Shown in pieces: positions 17,925 through 27,272 of a stretch of 57,633 nucleotides of DNA. The DNA lies in NCBI GenBank assembly GCA_015063035.1, contig SUTG01000009.1, positions 1 through 57,633 on the forward strand, given 5' to 3'. How positions within the stretch are numbered: position 1 is the first letter of the stretch; the number at the start of each line of letters is the position of its first letter. Source of the DNA: Methanobrevibacter olleyae. GTDB taxonomy: Archaea > Methanobacteriota > Methanobacteria > Methanobacteriales > Methanobacteriaceae. Position numbers and translations under genes: made by a program. The notes under the pieces were generated by a model, which was not told the DNA's origin, did no database searches, and saw nothing but the letters and a program-made list of their open reading frames with translations.

Positions 17925-19127
17925 TTAGAGAATTTTGTTGTAAATTTCTAAAATTTGATTATTGATTATGTCCCAATTATATTTTTCCTTGATGAGTTTC
18001 CTGCCGTTTTCAGCAAAAATGAGGGACATTTCTTCATCGAATAGGATTTTTTCAATCGCTTCCCTTAGGGAGTCCTTATTATCATCACAAGCGAGGCCTA
18101 CATTTCCATCAACCCAATCATGAATATGGTTGTTTTTAGTTAAGACCAAAGGCTTTGAACATGCCATTGCCTCAAGCCCACTTGTGGTGAAGGATTCATA
18201 TTTAGATGGCATTACAAATACGTCGCAATCAACTAAAGCTTCCTGCTTTTCCTCATTATATAATGGACCGGTGATTATGACATTCTCTTCAAGCGAATAT
18301 TCCTTAATCATATCCTCAAGTTTTGTTAAGTAACCATCATCAGGACCTACAATAGCTAATTTAATGCTAGAGCTGTCGATATCCTTGGAACTCTTTTTAT
18401 CATTACTCTGATTGATCAAGTCGTTAAAAGAATTTATCAATAAGTCAATCCCTTTAATTTCATGGATCCTTCCTACAAAAAGAATTAATTTATCATGTTC
18501 GGCAATATTGAATTTAGAGCGGAAGGCACCGAAAGACGGAAGATCTTCATATTCTTCCAAATTGATTCCAAGCGGAACGATTTCTATTCTTTCCTCATCA
18601 ACACCCATTTTCAAGTATTGTTCCTTCTCAACTTCAGTAAGTGCAAATACACATGATGCATTGTGAAGGATTTTGAAGCCGAAAACTTTGTCAAAAAAGT
18701 TTTTCATTCCTTCCTTTTGGAAGAAAGGAAGAACAGATCCATGAGCCTGAACAATGTAGGGAATATTGTTTTTTCTTGCAAAATAGCTTGCAATAATGGC
18801 TAAGGTTTGCCTATGCTCATGAATATGCACAATGCCATAGTCTTTAATGTCTTTTCTAATCTTAAACGGAGCTGCCAATGGAGTGTCTAACATGGTCTTA
18901 AGCTTAAATCCATTAGAGAGGTTTCTGAAATAATCAACTTTAATTCCATCCACATCAACATCATAGCGACCGTTTGGGAATTTTAATCTTTCTTTACATG
19001 AATCTGAGCTAATAACCTTCACATCATTATCCCTGCTTTGCATAGATGCGATTTGATAACTTGCATTAACCACTCCTCCTGCAGACAGGCAAGGATAAAA
19101 GAAATGTGCAACATGTAAAATTTTCAT
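17925..19127 (-). CDS. Glycosyltransferase family 4 (GT-B)
   Basis: A 400-aa retaining GT-B transferase. It has an N-terminal acceptor domain beginning MKILHVAHFFYPCLSAGGV, a VHIHEHRQT segment, and the donor half with ILFVGRIHEIKGIDLLINSF and VMPSKYESFTTSGLEAMACS (E-x7-E-type motif). It probably adds a hexose to a surface glycan or lipid-linked precursor. The start is the ATG at 19127; an in-frame GTG at 19136 is part of the Shine-Dalgarno GAGGGTGA and should not be used as start. It belongs to the minus-strand glycan group. Confidence 0.92.
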   Translation of the reverse strand: MKILHVAHFFYPCLSAGGVVNASYQIASMQSRDNDVKVISSDSCKERLKFPNGRYDVDVDGIKVDYFRNLSNGFKLKTMLDTPLAAPFKIRKDIKDYGIVHIHEHRQTLAIIASYFARKNNIPYIVQAHGSVLPFFQKEGMKNFFDKVFGFKILHNASCVFALTEVEKEQYLKMGVDEERIEIVPLGINLEEYEDLPSFGAFRSKFNIAEHDKLILFVGRIHEIKGIDLLINSFNDLINQSNDKKSSKDIDSSSIKLAIVGPDDGYLTKLEDMIKEYSLEENVIITGPLYNEEKQEALVDCDVFVMPSKYESFTTSGLEAMACSKPLVLTKNNHIHDWVDGNVGLACDDNKDSLREAIEKILFDEEMSLIFAENGRKLIKEKYNWDIINNQILEIYNKIL

Positions 19128-19184
19128 AAAATTCACCCTCTTAAATCAATAGATTAATTCCTTAAAAAAACTCTAAAAAACCTT

Positions 19185-19300
19185 ATATAAATATAAACCT
19201 TCTTTTTGATAAATCATTGTATAATTTGATAATAACTCTAATTAACCCTTTCATATAAATATAAACCTTCTTTTTGATAAATCATTGTATAATTTGATAA
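19185..19300 (-). repeat. Exact 48-bp direct repeat of the 3' end of the GT39-like gene
   Basis: Positions 19185-19232 and 19253-19300 are identical over 48 bp, 68 bp apart. The second copy codes for the region LSNYTMIYQKEGLYLY just before the stop of the membrane transferase; the first lies downstream of the stop as a non-coding duplicate. Confidence 0.95.
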
Positions 19301-20986
19301 ATTGAAATTATCATCTGAAATGTAATAAGTGATATTGCTTGACTCCAAATAATCCAATTGGTCATCTGTTATCGGAATTGTATACTTCTTTAAGAACCAA
19401 TTGTAAGACCTTTGATTGAATACGGCAACATCCTTTGACATATACTCAGAGTCATATTCAGTTAAATAATCTGCAATAAGCTTGTTTTTATTGAAATCCT
19501 CATTATAATGAACTGTGGATGTGAATGTAAATGCAGAGAATATGCAAAATACAATCAGGATTATAGGAATGACATTTAAAAGATTTTGTTTTTTAAACTC
19601 AAGGAACTTGAATCTTTTAGACAAATCCAAAATCTCATTTAAGGCATAGATTGCAAAATAAATAAATGCTGGAAAAACGGTTATGATGTATCTATTCACC
19701 TTAATATTCAAGAATGTGAAGAATAGGAAGTAAATTAAAAACCATGCCAACATCAAAATATCTGTTGAATATAACTCTCTATCAATGCCTATTTTCCTGA
19801 AATATGAAAACAGAATAACTAAATCGATCAGCATAATAGTGATTGTAATTAGTGAATTGATTTTAAAGCTTAAGATTGCAATAAGCAACAATACAATAAA
19901 TATGATTCCTACAATATATTTGGATTTGGATTTGAATCTATTTTTAATTTTTTTGCCATTAGAATCTCCTTTTACTTTCGCAATAATCAATTTATAAGAA
20001 AATAGCAGAAGGCCAATAGCAAATAGTCCAATCAATACTAATGACATTAAATTAAAGCCATTTAATACTGGGATTACATTATCAAAGCTAACATAATCAG
20101 AGAATAGGAAATTTGGGAAATCATGAAGGTAAAAGAATGTGTCAGTTGTGTATGCATTATCAATCACTTCTCCCTTAGAACCTGATGCAAATGTTGAGCT
20201 TTGTGTTAAGAATGATAAATTGGATCCGTATGCTAAAATTGTGGCTGAAAAGAGCACAAGTAAAACAAAAGCTATTGCACATGATTTTAGAATATTCCTG
20301 AATTCTTCGCTTTTTATGTAGGATTTGAGTTTTTTTGAAAATTCTTGCCTATTAATGATTAGCAAATCCAAATTTGTGAAAAAATCATGCATGGAAAGAT
20401 AATATAACAGCAACAAAGGGAGCAAGAATAATGCAGTGTAACGTGTGAAAACAGCTAAAACAAATAATGGAATGGCTAGCATATAATATTTTGAAGACTT
20501 ATCAACAGCAAGAATAGTGAAAATTATTGTCCATATGGATAAAGCTACTGCAGGGACATCCAATGTCCCATTTGCCCACCAAAGCAATGAAAGGGAAAAG
20601 CTTCCAAAAAGAAATGCACCACAAAGGCTTAATAATGAACTGAACTTATTCTTTAGTAACACATAAATGCCAATATTTGCAAAGATGCAAAAGATTCCAG
20701 TTATAAAATAAAGGGGCATTTCTGATAAAAATCCTAATTTGAATAGGAATGCTGTCAAAATGCAAATAACCGGTGACAAGTACAGGTATAGGATACTTGA
20801 TTCATAACCTGCAAAAACAAGGGAATTTGATAAATAAATAAAAACGTCAGAACAGTAAATTCCTAAAGCCTGATTGAAATTTATGAGGGTATAAGTAACG
20901 AGAATGCTAAAAATTGTTAAAATGGATAAATGGAAAAAATCATTCTTAGAGATATTTAAATCATCTGAAATATTTTTAAACAACAT
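19238..20986 (-). CDS. GT39/ArnT-like multi-pass membrane glycosyltransferase
   Basis: A 582-aa protein with about 11-12 transmembrane helices and a short extracellular C-terminal part ending in YQKEGLYLYERVN. The layout (first extracytoplasmic loop with acidic residues after TM1, WANGTLDVPAVALSIW region, terminal non-membrane domain) matches dolichyl-phosphate-sugar-dependent transferases (PMT/ArnT class). It would transfer sugars from polyprenyl-phosphate donors on the outer face of the membrane. A ribosome-binding site GTGAAAT precedes the ATG at 20986. Its 3' end is duplicated downstream. Donor and acceptor are unknown. Confidence 0.82.
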   Translation of the reverse strand: MLFKNISDDLNISKNDFFHLSILTIFSILVTYTLINFNQALGIYCSDVFIYLSNSLVFAGYESSILYLYLSPVICILTAFLFKLGFLSEMPLYFITGIFCIFANIGIYVLLKNKFSSLLSLCGAFLFGSFSLSLLWWANGTLDVPAVALSIWTIIFTILAVDKSSKYYMLAIPLFVLAVFTRYTALFLLPLLLLYYLSMHDFFTNLDLLIINRQEFSKKLKSYIKSEEFRNILKSCAIAFVLLVLFSATILAYGSNLSFLTQSSTFASGSKGEVIDNAYTTDTFFYLHDFPNFLFSDYVSFDNVIPVLNGFNLMSLVLIGLFAIGLLLFSYKLIIAKVKGDSNGKKIKNRFKSKSKYIVGIIFIVLLLIAILSFKINSLITITIMLIDLVILFSYFRKIGIDRELYSTDILMLAWFLIYFLFFTFLNIKVNRYIITVFPAFIYFAIYALNEILDLSKRFKFLEFKKQNLLNVIPIILIVFCIFSAFTFTSTVHYNEDFNKNKLIADYLTEYDSEYMSKDVAVFNQRSYNWFLKKYTIPITDDQLDYLESSNITYYISDDNFNLSNYTMIYQKEGLYLYERVN

Positions 20987-21095
20987 AATTTCACAAACCT
21001 AATATTTCCATTTAAACCTTAACGATCAAATTCAACAATAAATGCGCAATAAATAATTGAATTTTAACCTAAATTTAAAAATTAATTTTTAAAAA

Positions 21096-21968
21096 CTATA
21101 CAAAACTAAAAACATTGAAAGAGCCTACTACAAATGCAACAAAACTGATAAGCATAGCTATTTTTAGATTTTTAGAAACCTTAGCACATATCTCTTCAGG
21201 TGGATTCAACTTTAAGCTATAAGCGCTATACAAAAAGATGATTATAGGTACAATCATTATCACCATATATCCAATATTAAATATTTTGAAAATATAAAGA
21301 ATAGGGCACATTAAAGTTGTAACAACAATCAAGATTATAGAAACGATTGAAGGGATTTTCTTGCCATATAGAATAGGGAAAGTTCTTGCCCCTTCCTGCT
21401 TATCCCCTTCAATATCTTCCATATCTTTCACAATTTCACGTGCTAAAGTCATGAACATTGCAAATAATCCTAAATAAATTGAGATAAATAAAATCTTTAA
21501 TGAGCTTGTAGCGCATGCTATGACAACACCTGCTATTACAAAACAGAAACCTGTTAAAGTAGCTACAGTGAGATTTCCAATGAGTGGCATTGCCTTTAAG
21601 TTTCTTGCATAAAGATACATTATGACTGCAGCAGGAATGACAATTACAGAAGGCCAAATTGAATTAACCAAATAACTGTCAACAAGACTTAAAGCAATAC
21701 CTATTCCAAATAGGACATAAGCATATTTTCTTGCATTTTCAAGACTGATTCTTCCTGATGGAATAGGGCGATTCGGCTTGTTGATTTCATCTATCTTCAC
21801 ATCAAAAACATCATTGATAGTGTTTCCTGCGCCGGTGCATACAAAAACAATCAGTGCACAAATGATTATAGGCAAATCATAATAATGACCAACAAACATC
21901 ATCAATATTACAGCAATAGCTGCCATAACTGCATTTCCTGGACGGATTATTTCTAAATAAGCATTCAT
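21096..21968 (-). CDS. Digeranylgeranylglyceryl phosphate synthase (UbiA family)
   Basis: A 290-aa membrane prenyltransferase. The UbiA aspartate-rich motif is seen in NTINDVFDVKIDEINKPNRP, and a second in AREIVKDMEDIEGDKQEGA. Archaeal members of this size with this motif set make the second ether bond of archaeal phospholipids by joining geranylgeranyl diphosphate to geranylgeranylglyceryl phosphate. About eight hydrophobic helices. The ATG at 21968 follows GAGGAAAT. The start of archaeal lipid synthesis fits its neighbour 1.8 kb away, inositol-phosphate synthase. Confidence 0.92.
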   Translation of the reverse strand: MNAYLEIIRPGNAVMAAIAVILMMFVGHYYDLPIIICALIVFVCTGAGNTINDVFDVKIDEINKPNRPIPSGRISLENARKYAYVLFGIGIALSLVDSYLVNSIWPSVIVIPAAVIMYLYARNLKAMPLIGNLTVATLTGFCFVIAGVVIACATSSLKILFISIYLGLFAMFMTLAREIVKDMEDIEGDKQEGARTFPILYGKKIPSIVSIILIVVTTLMCPILYIFKIFNIGYMVIMIVPIIIFLYSAYSLKLNPPEEICAKVSKNLKIAMLISFVAFVVGSFNVFSFV

Positions 21969-22034
21969 TTTATTTCCTCATTTATCCTCTAAATAAATTT
22001 ATTATTTTATAAGTATAAATCTTTTATTTTTTAA

Positions 22035-22225
22035 TATTTGAATTGTTAATCCAATTGAAATCATTAATCTAATTTAAATTGCTAATCTAACTGAAATATT
22101 AATCTTATTTAAATTGTTAATCTTATTGAAAATGTTAATCTTGTTGAAATTGCTAATTAATTGAAATTATTAATCTAATTGGAATTATTAATCTATTGAA
22201 ATTATCAGACTTATTTAAATTGCTA
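22035..22225. repeat. About 19-bp degenerate tandem repeat
   Basis: Roughly ten degenerate units of the type TTAATCTAATTGAAATTA lie between the second GT4 gene and the DGGGP synthase promoter region. They are too diverged for exact unit boundaries. No reading frame is maintained across them. Confidence 0.7.
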
Positions 22226-22228
22226 AAC

Positions 22229-23560
22229 TTATAATTCATTCAATAAATCAGCGAATTTTTTAGCCATATTCTCCATGGAATAATCTTCAATATTTATATC
22301 TGAACCTAATTCAACAGTTCCATTTTCAATGAATTCATTATAAATATCCAATAAAGCTTTTTTAGTTGATTCTAAGCTGGAAACATGATATCCTACTTTA
22401 GTTTCCTCAATTAAATCCTTTAGGGAACCTTCTTTATATCCTATTGATAAAACAGGCTTCTTCAATGCAAAATATTCATAAATTTTTCCTGGAATAAACA
22501 TCTTTTCCTTTTCATTATCCCATGATATCAAAAGGAGAACATCACTATCCACTTGCTTTTTCAAGACTTCATCATGAGTTATTTTTCCTCCAATATGAAC
22601 AATATCCAAAAGACCATAACGATTAGCCATTTCTTCCAAACCAGTGCTGTCGCCATAGAATTCAATTGAAATTTTAGAAGGGTTTAATTTACCCTCATCC
22701 TCCAATTGACGAATGGCTTCAAAGAGATATTTTGGATTTCTTTTTCCGCCATACAATGATCCGGCATAAATAAACTTCAATTTTTCTCTTAAGCCAGCTG
22801 AAAAATCATCATTTTTAGAAACTAATTCATCTAAAAATTTAAAATCCTCCTTGTCATATCCGGATAAAATTGGAACTATCTTATTGCGTGGATGTAAAGT
22901 GGACAATGTCTCTGCAGCCAAATCAGTAGTGGTTGTTAAAGCACCTGCATTTTCAAATGTCTTCAATTCCAATCTTTTTTCAAAATAATTCCTTATGAAA
23001 GTGTGTGAAACATAAGGATTTAGGTTCCAAAGGTCTCTCAAGTCAGCTATCCAAGGAATGGCATACTTCTCATTTAAATCCTTTGCAATGGTATGGCAAG
23101 TGATAGGCCAGGAAGAGCTTATGATAGCATCAATCTCTTCCTCATCCATAATTTTAGAAGCTTCCTTAAATGCAGATTCGTGCCAGTATTTCATTCCATC
23201 AGGGTATGCAAAGACTTCGCCTGCCATTGAAATGGCCTTTGAAGCAATCGGATTGGAATAGGATGTGGAATCTTTTAACTGAATATCATTAGATCCTATA
23301 GAATTTTTAGAATCATTAGAATCATTTGATTTGGATTTCTTAAATTTTTTGGAAAAATGAGTGAACATATCCTCATATTCAGTATAAATGATTCTGCAAT
23401 TCAAATCATTGTTCTCTTTTGGAATAAAACCTAAATCCGGAACAATGACTAGAGGTTCCCATCCAAATTGAGGCAAATACCTTGCTAATGCCCTTAAGCG
23501 CTTTGAAGCAATTTCATTTACCTGATTAAAATAGAATGCTATCAAGATCACTTTTTTCAT
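22229..23560 (-). CDS. Glycosyltransferase family 4-like protein
   Basis: A 443-aa GT-B protein. The N-terminal half begins MKKVILIAFYFNQVNEIAS with the RLRALARYLPQFGWEPLVIV pattern of GT4-like acceptor domains. The donor half carries LKFIYAGSLYGGKRNPKYLFEAI, DVLLLISWDNEKEKMFIPGK and IYEYFALKKPVLSIG. A Ser/Asn/Asp-rich low-complexity insert (about residues 77-97) interrupts the N-terminal domain. The start has a GGTGGT ribosome-binding site. Probably a surface-glycan transferase; donor unknown. Confidence 0.85.
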   Translation of the reverse strand: MKKVILIAFYFNQVNEIASKRLRALARYLPQFGWEPLVIVPDLGFIPKENNDLNCRIIYTEYEDMFTHFSKKFKKSKSNDSNDSKNSIGSNDIQLKDSTSYSNPIASKAISMAGEVFAYPDGMKYWHESAFKEASKIMDEEEIDAIISSSWPITCHTIAKDLNEKYAIPWIADLRDLWNLNPYVSHTFIRNYFEKRLELKTFENAGALTTTTDLAAETLSTLHPRNKIVPILSGYDKEDFKFLDELVSKNDDFSAGLREKLKFIYAGSLYGGKRNPKYLFEAIRQLEDEGKLNPSKISIEFYGDSTGLEEMANRYGLLDIVHIGGKITHDEVLKKQVDSDVLLLISWDNEKEKMFIPGKIYEYFALKKPVLSIGYKEGSLKDLIEETKVGYHVSSLESTKKALLDIYNEFIENGTVELGSDINIEDYSMENMAKKFADLLNEL

Positions 23561-23644
23561 TTAACCACCAAATCGAAAATTCATCTGAATAATTTACTAT
23601 GCTAAAACTTATGAATTCCACTAAAAGTTATCTTTTTTTGAAAA

Positions 23645-23657
23645 GATTTATATAAAC
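23645..23657 (-). promoter_or_regulatory. TATA box for the minus-strand GT4 gene
   Basis: GATTTATATAAAC reads as a good archaeal TATA box in the minus direction, about 85 nt before the ATG at 23560, giving a predicted leader of about 60 nt. It is nearly palindromic, so it could also fire on the plus strand. Confidence 0.5.
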
Positions 23658-23708
23658 AAATGGAAATATATTAAAGTAATATGATTTATATTTATCTTTA
23701 TTCAATAA

Positions 23709-23720
23709 TGTTTATATAAA
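23709..23720 (+). promoter_or_regulatory. TATA box for inositol-phosphate synthase
   Basis: GTTTATATAAAT lies about 88 nt before the ATG at 23808, placing transcription start near 23740 and a leader of about 65-70 nt. Spacing is typical of archaeal promoters, but no start-site data are available. Confidence 0.5.
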
Positions 23721-23807
23721 TTTTTAAAAAAAATTAAAAGATACTTAATTTGACAATGAGAAAAAATAAAAAATTAAACAATTAGAATTATCATTACTGG
23801 TGAAAAT

Positions 23808-24901
23808 ATGAGTAAAATTAAAATAGCTGTAGTAGGAATAGGAAACTGTGCAAGTTCCCTTATACAAGGAATCTATTATTATAAAGATAAGAATCCTGAA
23901 GATGCAATTGGTCTTATGCACTGGAAAATTGGCGAATGGGATCCAACCGACATTGAAGTTGTCGCTGCTTTTGATATCGATGCAAGAAAAGTCGGAAAAA
24001 CTGTCGATGAAGCAATATTTGCAAAACCAAATTGTACTACTGTCTTCCAGGCAGAAATACCAAAAAGCGACGTAGTTGTCCAAATGGGACCTGTTCTTGA
24101 TGGTGTAAGTGAGCATATGGCAGAATTCGAAGAGGATTACACATTTGTAGTGGCTGATGAAGAACCAGTAGATGTTGTAGAAGTCTTGAAAGAAAGAGGA
24201 GCCGAAATATTACTCAGTTATTTGCCAGTTGGTTCTGAAGAAGCTGCAAGATTCTATGCACAATGCGCATTGGATGCAGAGATTGCTTATATTAATTGTA
24301 TGCCAGTATTTATTGTAAGTGACCCGGAATGGGATGCAAAATTCAGAGAAAAAGGCCTTCCTGCTGTTGGTGACGACATTAAAGCACAAATTGGTGCAAC
24401 CATTACACACAGAACCTTAAGTAACTTGTTTAAGGAAAGAGGTGTCAAATTGATTCACACCTACCAAATCAACACTGGTGGAAACACTGACTTCTTGAAC
24501 ATGTTAAACAGAAAACGTTTAGACTCTAAAAAAGAATCTAAAACTGAAGCGGTTAATCTGTACTTGCAGAAAGAATGGACCCTCATGACATTCACATCGG
24601 CCCAAGTGATTATGTGCCATGGCAAAAAGACAACAAGATCTGTTTCTTAAGAATGGAAGGTAAAACCTTTGGTGACGTGCCAATGGACATTGAACTCAGA
24701 TTAAGTGTAGAAGATTCTCCTAACTCTGCAGGATGTGTAATTGACGCTATCCGTTGCTGTAAATTAGGACTTGAAAGAGGTATTGGTGGACAATTAACTT
24801 CAATTTCATCTTATGTTATGAAACACCCTCCAATCCAATTCACTGATGATGAAGCAGCAGCTAATGTTGAAGCATTCATTAATGGAGAATTAGAACGTTA
24901 A
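23808..24901 (+). pseudogene. Myo-inositol-1-phosphate synthase, apparent single-base frameshift
   Basis: Converts glucose 6-phosphate to L-myo-inositol 1-phosphate for archaetidylinositol-type lipids. The N-terminal NAD-binding GIGNCASSLIQGI and the conserved NTGGNTDFLNML are intact. After EAVN near 24556 the frame shifts: the first frame runs out at 24650, while the second frame continues the family sequence (MDPHDIHIGPSDYVPW, then GCVIDAIRCCKLGLERG) to 24901. Restoring one base at 24555-24556 (for example an ACA codon) gives one protein of about 364 aa. The rest shows no decay, so a sequencing error or a very recent mutation is likely. The ATG at 23808 follows GGTGAAAAT. Confidence 0.88.
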
Positions 24902-24929
24902 GAATTATTTCTTAACCTTTTCTTTTTTA
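24897..24929 (+). terminator. Intrinsic-type terminator of inositol-phosphate synthase
   Basis: A perfect 8-bp stem GTTAAGAA / TTCTTAAC with loop TTAT (24897-24916) incorporates the stop codon TAA and is followed directly by CTTTTCTTTTTTA. The same 13-mer follows the hairpin at 41621. Confidence 0.8.
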
Positions 24930-25290
24930 TTCTTTTCTAAATTTTTGAATTTTGTTTTTTAACTATTTTTTAAAATTTATTCTATTCTTTTCTAATTTTT
25001 TGATAACTTTCTTTTTTTTACTAATTTCCCTTAATTAACTTTTTTTAAAAATATTTTTTGAGTTTATATCCTTTTAATAAACTTTTTACACTTTTTTAAG
25101 TATAATCAATTAAATTTAGTTAAAAAATAGATAACTTTTATTAGTAGTTACAACAATAAATAATAATATAATGTAATATAATCGTATGTGATTTAGAAAA
25201 TAATAAATTAGAAATTTATATTTAAAAATCAGAAATATGATTTTGAGTTAAATTTATCATGATATTTAAAAATTTTAGTGAGGTGTAAAG
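24930..25290. other. AT-rich gap before pycB
   Basis: A 361-nt gap without a reading frame or clear repeat. The first half is T-rich after the terminator. The second half must hold the pycB promoter and leader; several TATA-like strings occur around 25160-25260 and none is decisive. Confidence 0.5.
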
Positions 25291-27018
25291 ATGAAAGTGA
25301 AAATAACAGAAACCGCATTCAGAGATGCTCACCAATCCCTTTTAGCAACCAGAATGAGAACAAGAGACATGGTTCCTATTATTGAAGAAATGGATAAAGT
25401 CGGATATCATGCAATAGAAGCATGGGGAGGAGCTACCTTTGATACTTGTATAAGATTTCTAAACGAAGATCCATGGGAAAGATTAAGAATATTGAAGGAA
25501 AACTTTACTGAAACCCCATTGCAAATGCTCCTTAGAGGTCAAAACTTACTTGGATACAAACATTATGCTGATGACATTGTAACTAAATTTGTAGAGAAAT
25601 CCTATGAAAACGGTATTGACATCTTCAGAATCTTTGATGCGATGAACGATATAAGGAACATGCAACAATCCATCAAAGTAGCTAAAGAACAAGGTGCTCA
25701 TGTTCAAGGAACTATCAGTTACACAATCAGCCCAGTTCATACCATTGACAAATTCGTGGAATTTGCAAAAGAGCTTGAAGCGTTAGAGTGTGATTCAATA
25801 GCCATTAAGGATATGGCTGGTTTAATCACCCCATCTGTTGTATTCGAATTGGTTACAAGATTAAAAGAAGAAACTGATTTATTGGTTAATTTACACTCAC
25901 ATTGTACCAGTGGTATGACTCCTATCAGTTATTATGCTGCATGTCAAGCAGGTGTTGACATTTTAGACACTGCTATTTCACCTATCGCTTGGGGTACCTC
26001 CCAACCTCCAACAGAAAGTATTGTAGCATCATTACAAGGCACTGAATTCGACACTGGTCTTGATTTAAAAGCATTGAACCAAATTAAAAAGTACTTCGAA
26101 ACCCTTAGGGAAGAATACGAAGGATACATCGATCCAATCAGTGAAAGAATCGACACTGATGTATTGATGTACCAAATCCCTGGTGGAATGCTTTCCAACT
26201 TGATTTCACAATTAAAACAGCAAAATGCATTAGACAGATACCAAGATGTATTGGAAGAAATGCCTCGTGTGAGAAAGGATATGGGATACCCTCCACTCGT
26301 AACTCCTACCAGTCAAATCGTTGGTATCCAAGCTGTAATGAACGTTATAAACGGTGAAAGATACAAAATCGTTTCTAACGAAGTTAAAGATTACATGAAA
26401 GGTTTCTATGGACGTGCTCCATCACCAATCAATCAGGAAATCGCTAAAAAGATTATTGGTGATGAAGAACCAATTACCTGCAGACCTGCAGATTTAATAG
26501 AACCTGAATACGAAAACTTCAAGAAAGAAGGTGAAGAGTTAGGAATCATCAAGAAAGAGGAAGATGTTCTTACTCTTGCAATGTTGCCTCCAGTTGCTAA
26601 ACAATTCCTTAAAGGCGAACTCGAAGAAGAAGCATTCCCAGAAGTTCATATTGGTGGTGCCAGTGACAACGACTTAAGTGCCATTCCAACAGAATACTCT
26701 GTAGAAGTTGATGGAGATGTCTTCGATGTGAAAATCATGCCTACAGGATATATGCAAATAGGACAACAAGGTTCTGGAGACATTGGACCTATTCCTGGTG
26801 CATTAACTGCATCCATGCAAGGTATGGTGCTTAAAATCAAGGTAAACACTGGAGATAAAGTCCAAAAAGGCACTGTAGTGGCAGTTCTTGAAGCTATGAA
26901 AATGGAAAACGATATCTATGCTGAAGAGGAAGGTATTGTAGAACAAATTTTCGTAGAAGAAGGTGACACTGTCAATGCAGGAGACAACTTAATGTTGATT
27001 AAACCTTTAGACGAATAA
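25291..27018 (+). CDS. pycB: Pyruvate carboxylase subunit B (PycB)
   Basis: The carboxyltransferase plus biotin-carrier subunit of archaeal two-subunit pyruvate carboxylase, which makes oxaloacetate for the incomplete TCA branch. The N-terminal barrel opens KITETAFRDAHQSLLATRMR and has the KDMAGLITP and NLHSHCTSGM segments. A linker leads to a C-terminal biotinyl domain with EAMKMEND; Lys537 is the biotinylation site. The 575-aa length is normal. The biotin carboxylase subunit PycA is not in this window. The ATG at 25291 follows GAGGTG, and a hairpin terminator begins at the stop codon. Confidence 0.96.
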   Translation: MKVKITETAFRDAHQSLLATRMRTRDMVPIIEEMDKVGYHAIEAWGGATFDTCIRFLNEDPWERLRILKENFTETPLQMLLRGQNLLGYKHYADDIVTKFVEKSYENGIDIFRIFDAMNDIRNMQQSIKVAKEQGAHVQGTISYTISPVHTIDKFVEFAKELEALECDSIAIKDMAGLITPSVVFELVTRLKEETDLLVNLHSHCTSGMTPISYYAACQAGVDILDTAISPIAWGTSQPPTESIVASLQGTEFDTGLDLKALNQIKKYFETLREEYEGYIDPISERIDTDVLMYQIPGGMLSNLISQLKQQNALDRYQDVLEEMPRVRKDMGYPPLVTPTSQIVGIQAVMNVINGERYKIVSNEVKDYMKGFYGRAPSPINQEIAKKIIGDEEPITCRPADLIEPEYENFKKEGEELGIIKKEEDVLTLAMLPPVAKQFLKGELEEEAFPEVHIGGASDNDLSAIPTEYSVEVDGDVFDVKIMPTGYMQIGQQGSGDIGPIPGALTASMQGMVLKIKVNTGDKVQKGTVVAVLEAMKMENDIYAEEEGIVEQIFVEEGDTVNAGDNLMLIKPLDE

Positions 27019-27070
27019 TGGTAATTATTTACCATTTCATTTTATTTTATTTTATTTTATTTTATTTTTT
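27017..27070 (+). terminator. Intrinsic-type terminator of pycB
   Basis: A perfect 8-bp stem AATGGTAA / TTACCATT with loop TTAT (27017-27036) starts inside the TAA stop. A run of about six TTTTA pentamers follows, giving an unusually long T-rich tail. Confidence 0.8.
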
Positions 27071-27272
27071 AGTAGATTAATCTGATCTTGATTGGATTTA
27101 ATCTCTTTACACCCTATTTAAAATTAAACAAAAAAGCTATTTTTAGAATTTACAATTCAAAACATATGATAAAATAATAAAAATAATAAAAACAATGAGA
27201 GTTATAATGTTTTAATTGATTCGTAATATATGAAACTATTAGTGATGATAAAAAAGAAATAATAGATGGATA

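Noticed and set aside
19127-19136. GTG start of the GT4 gene at 19136
   Set aside because: The GTG is part of the Shine-Dalgarno of the ATG at 19127.
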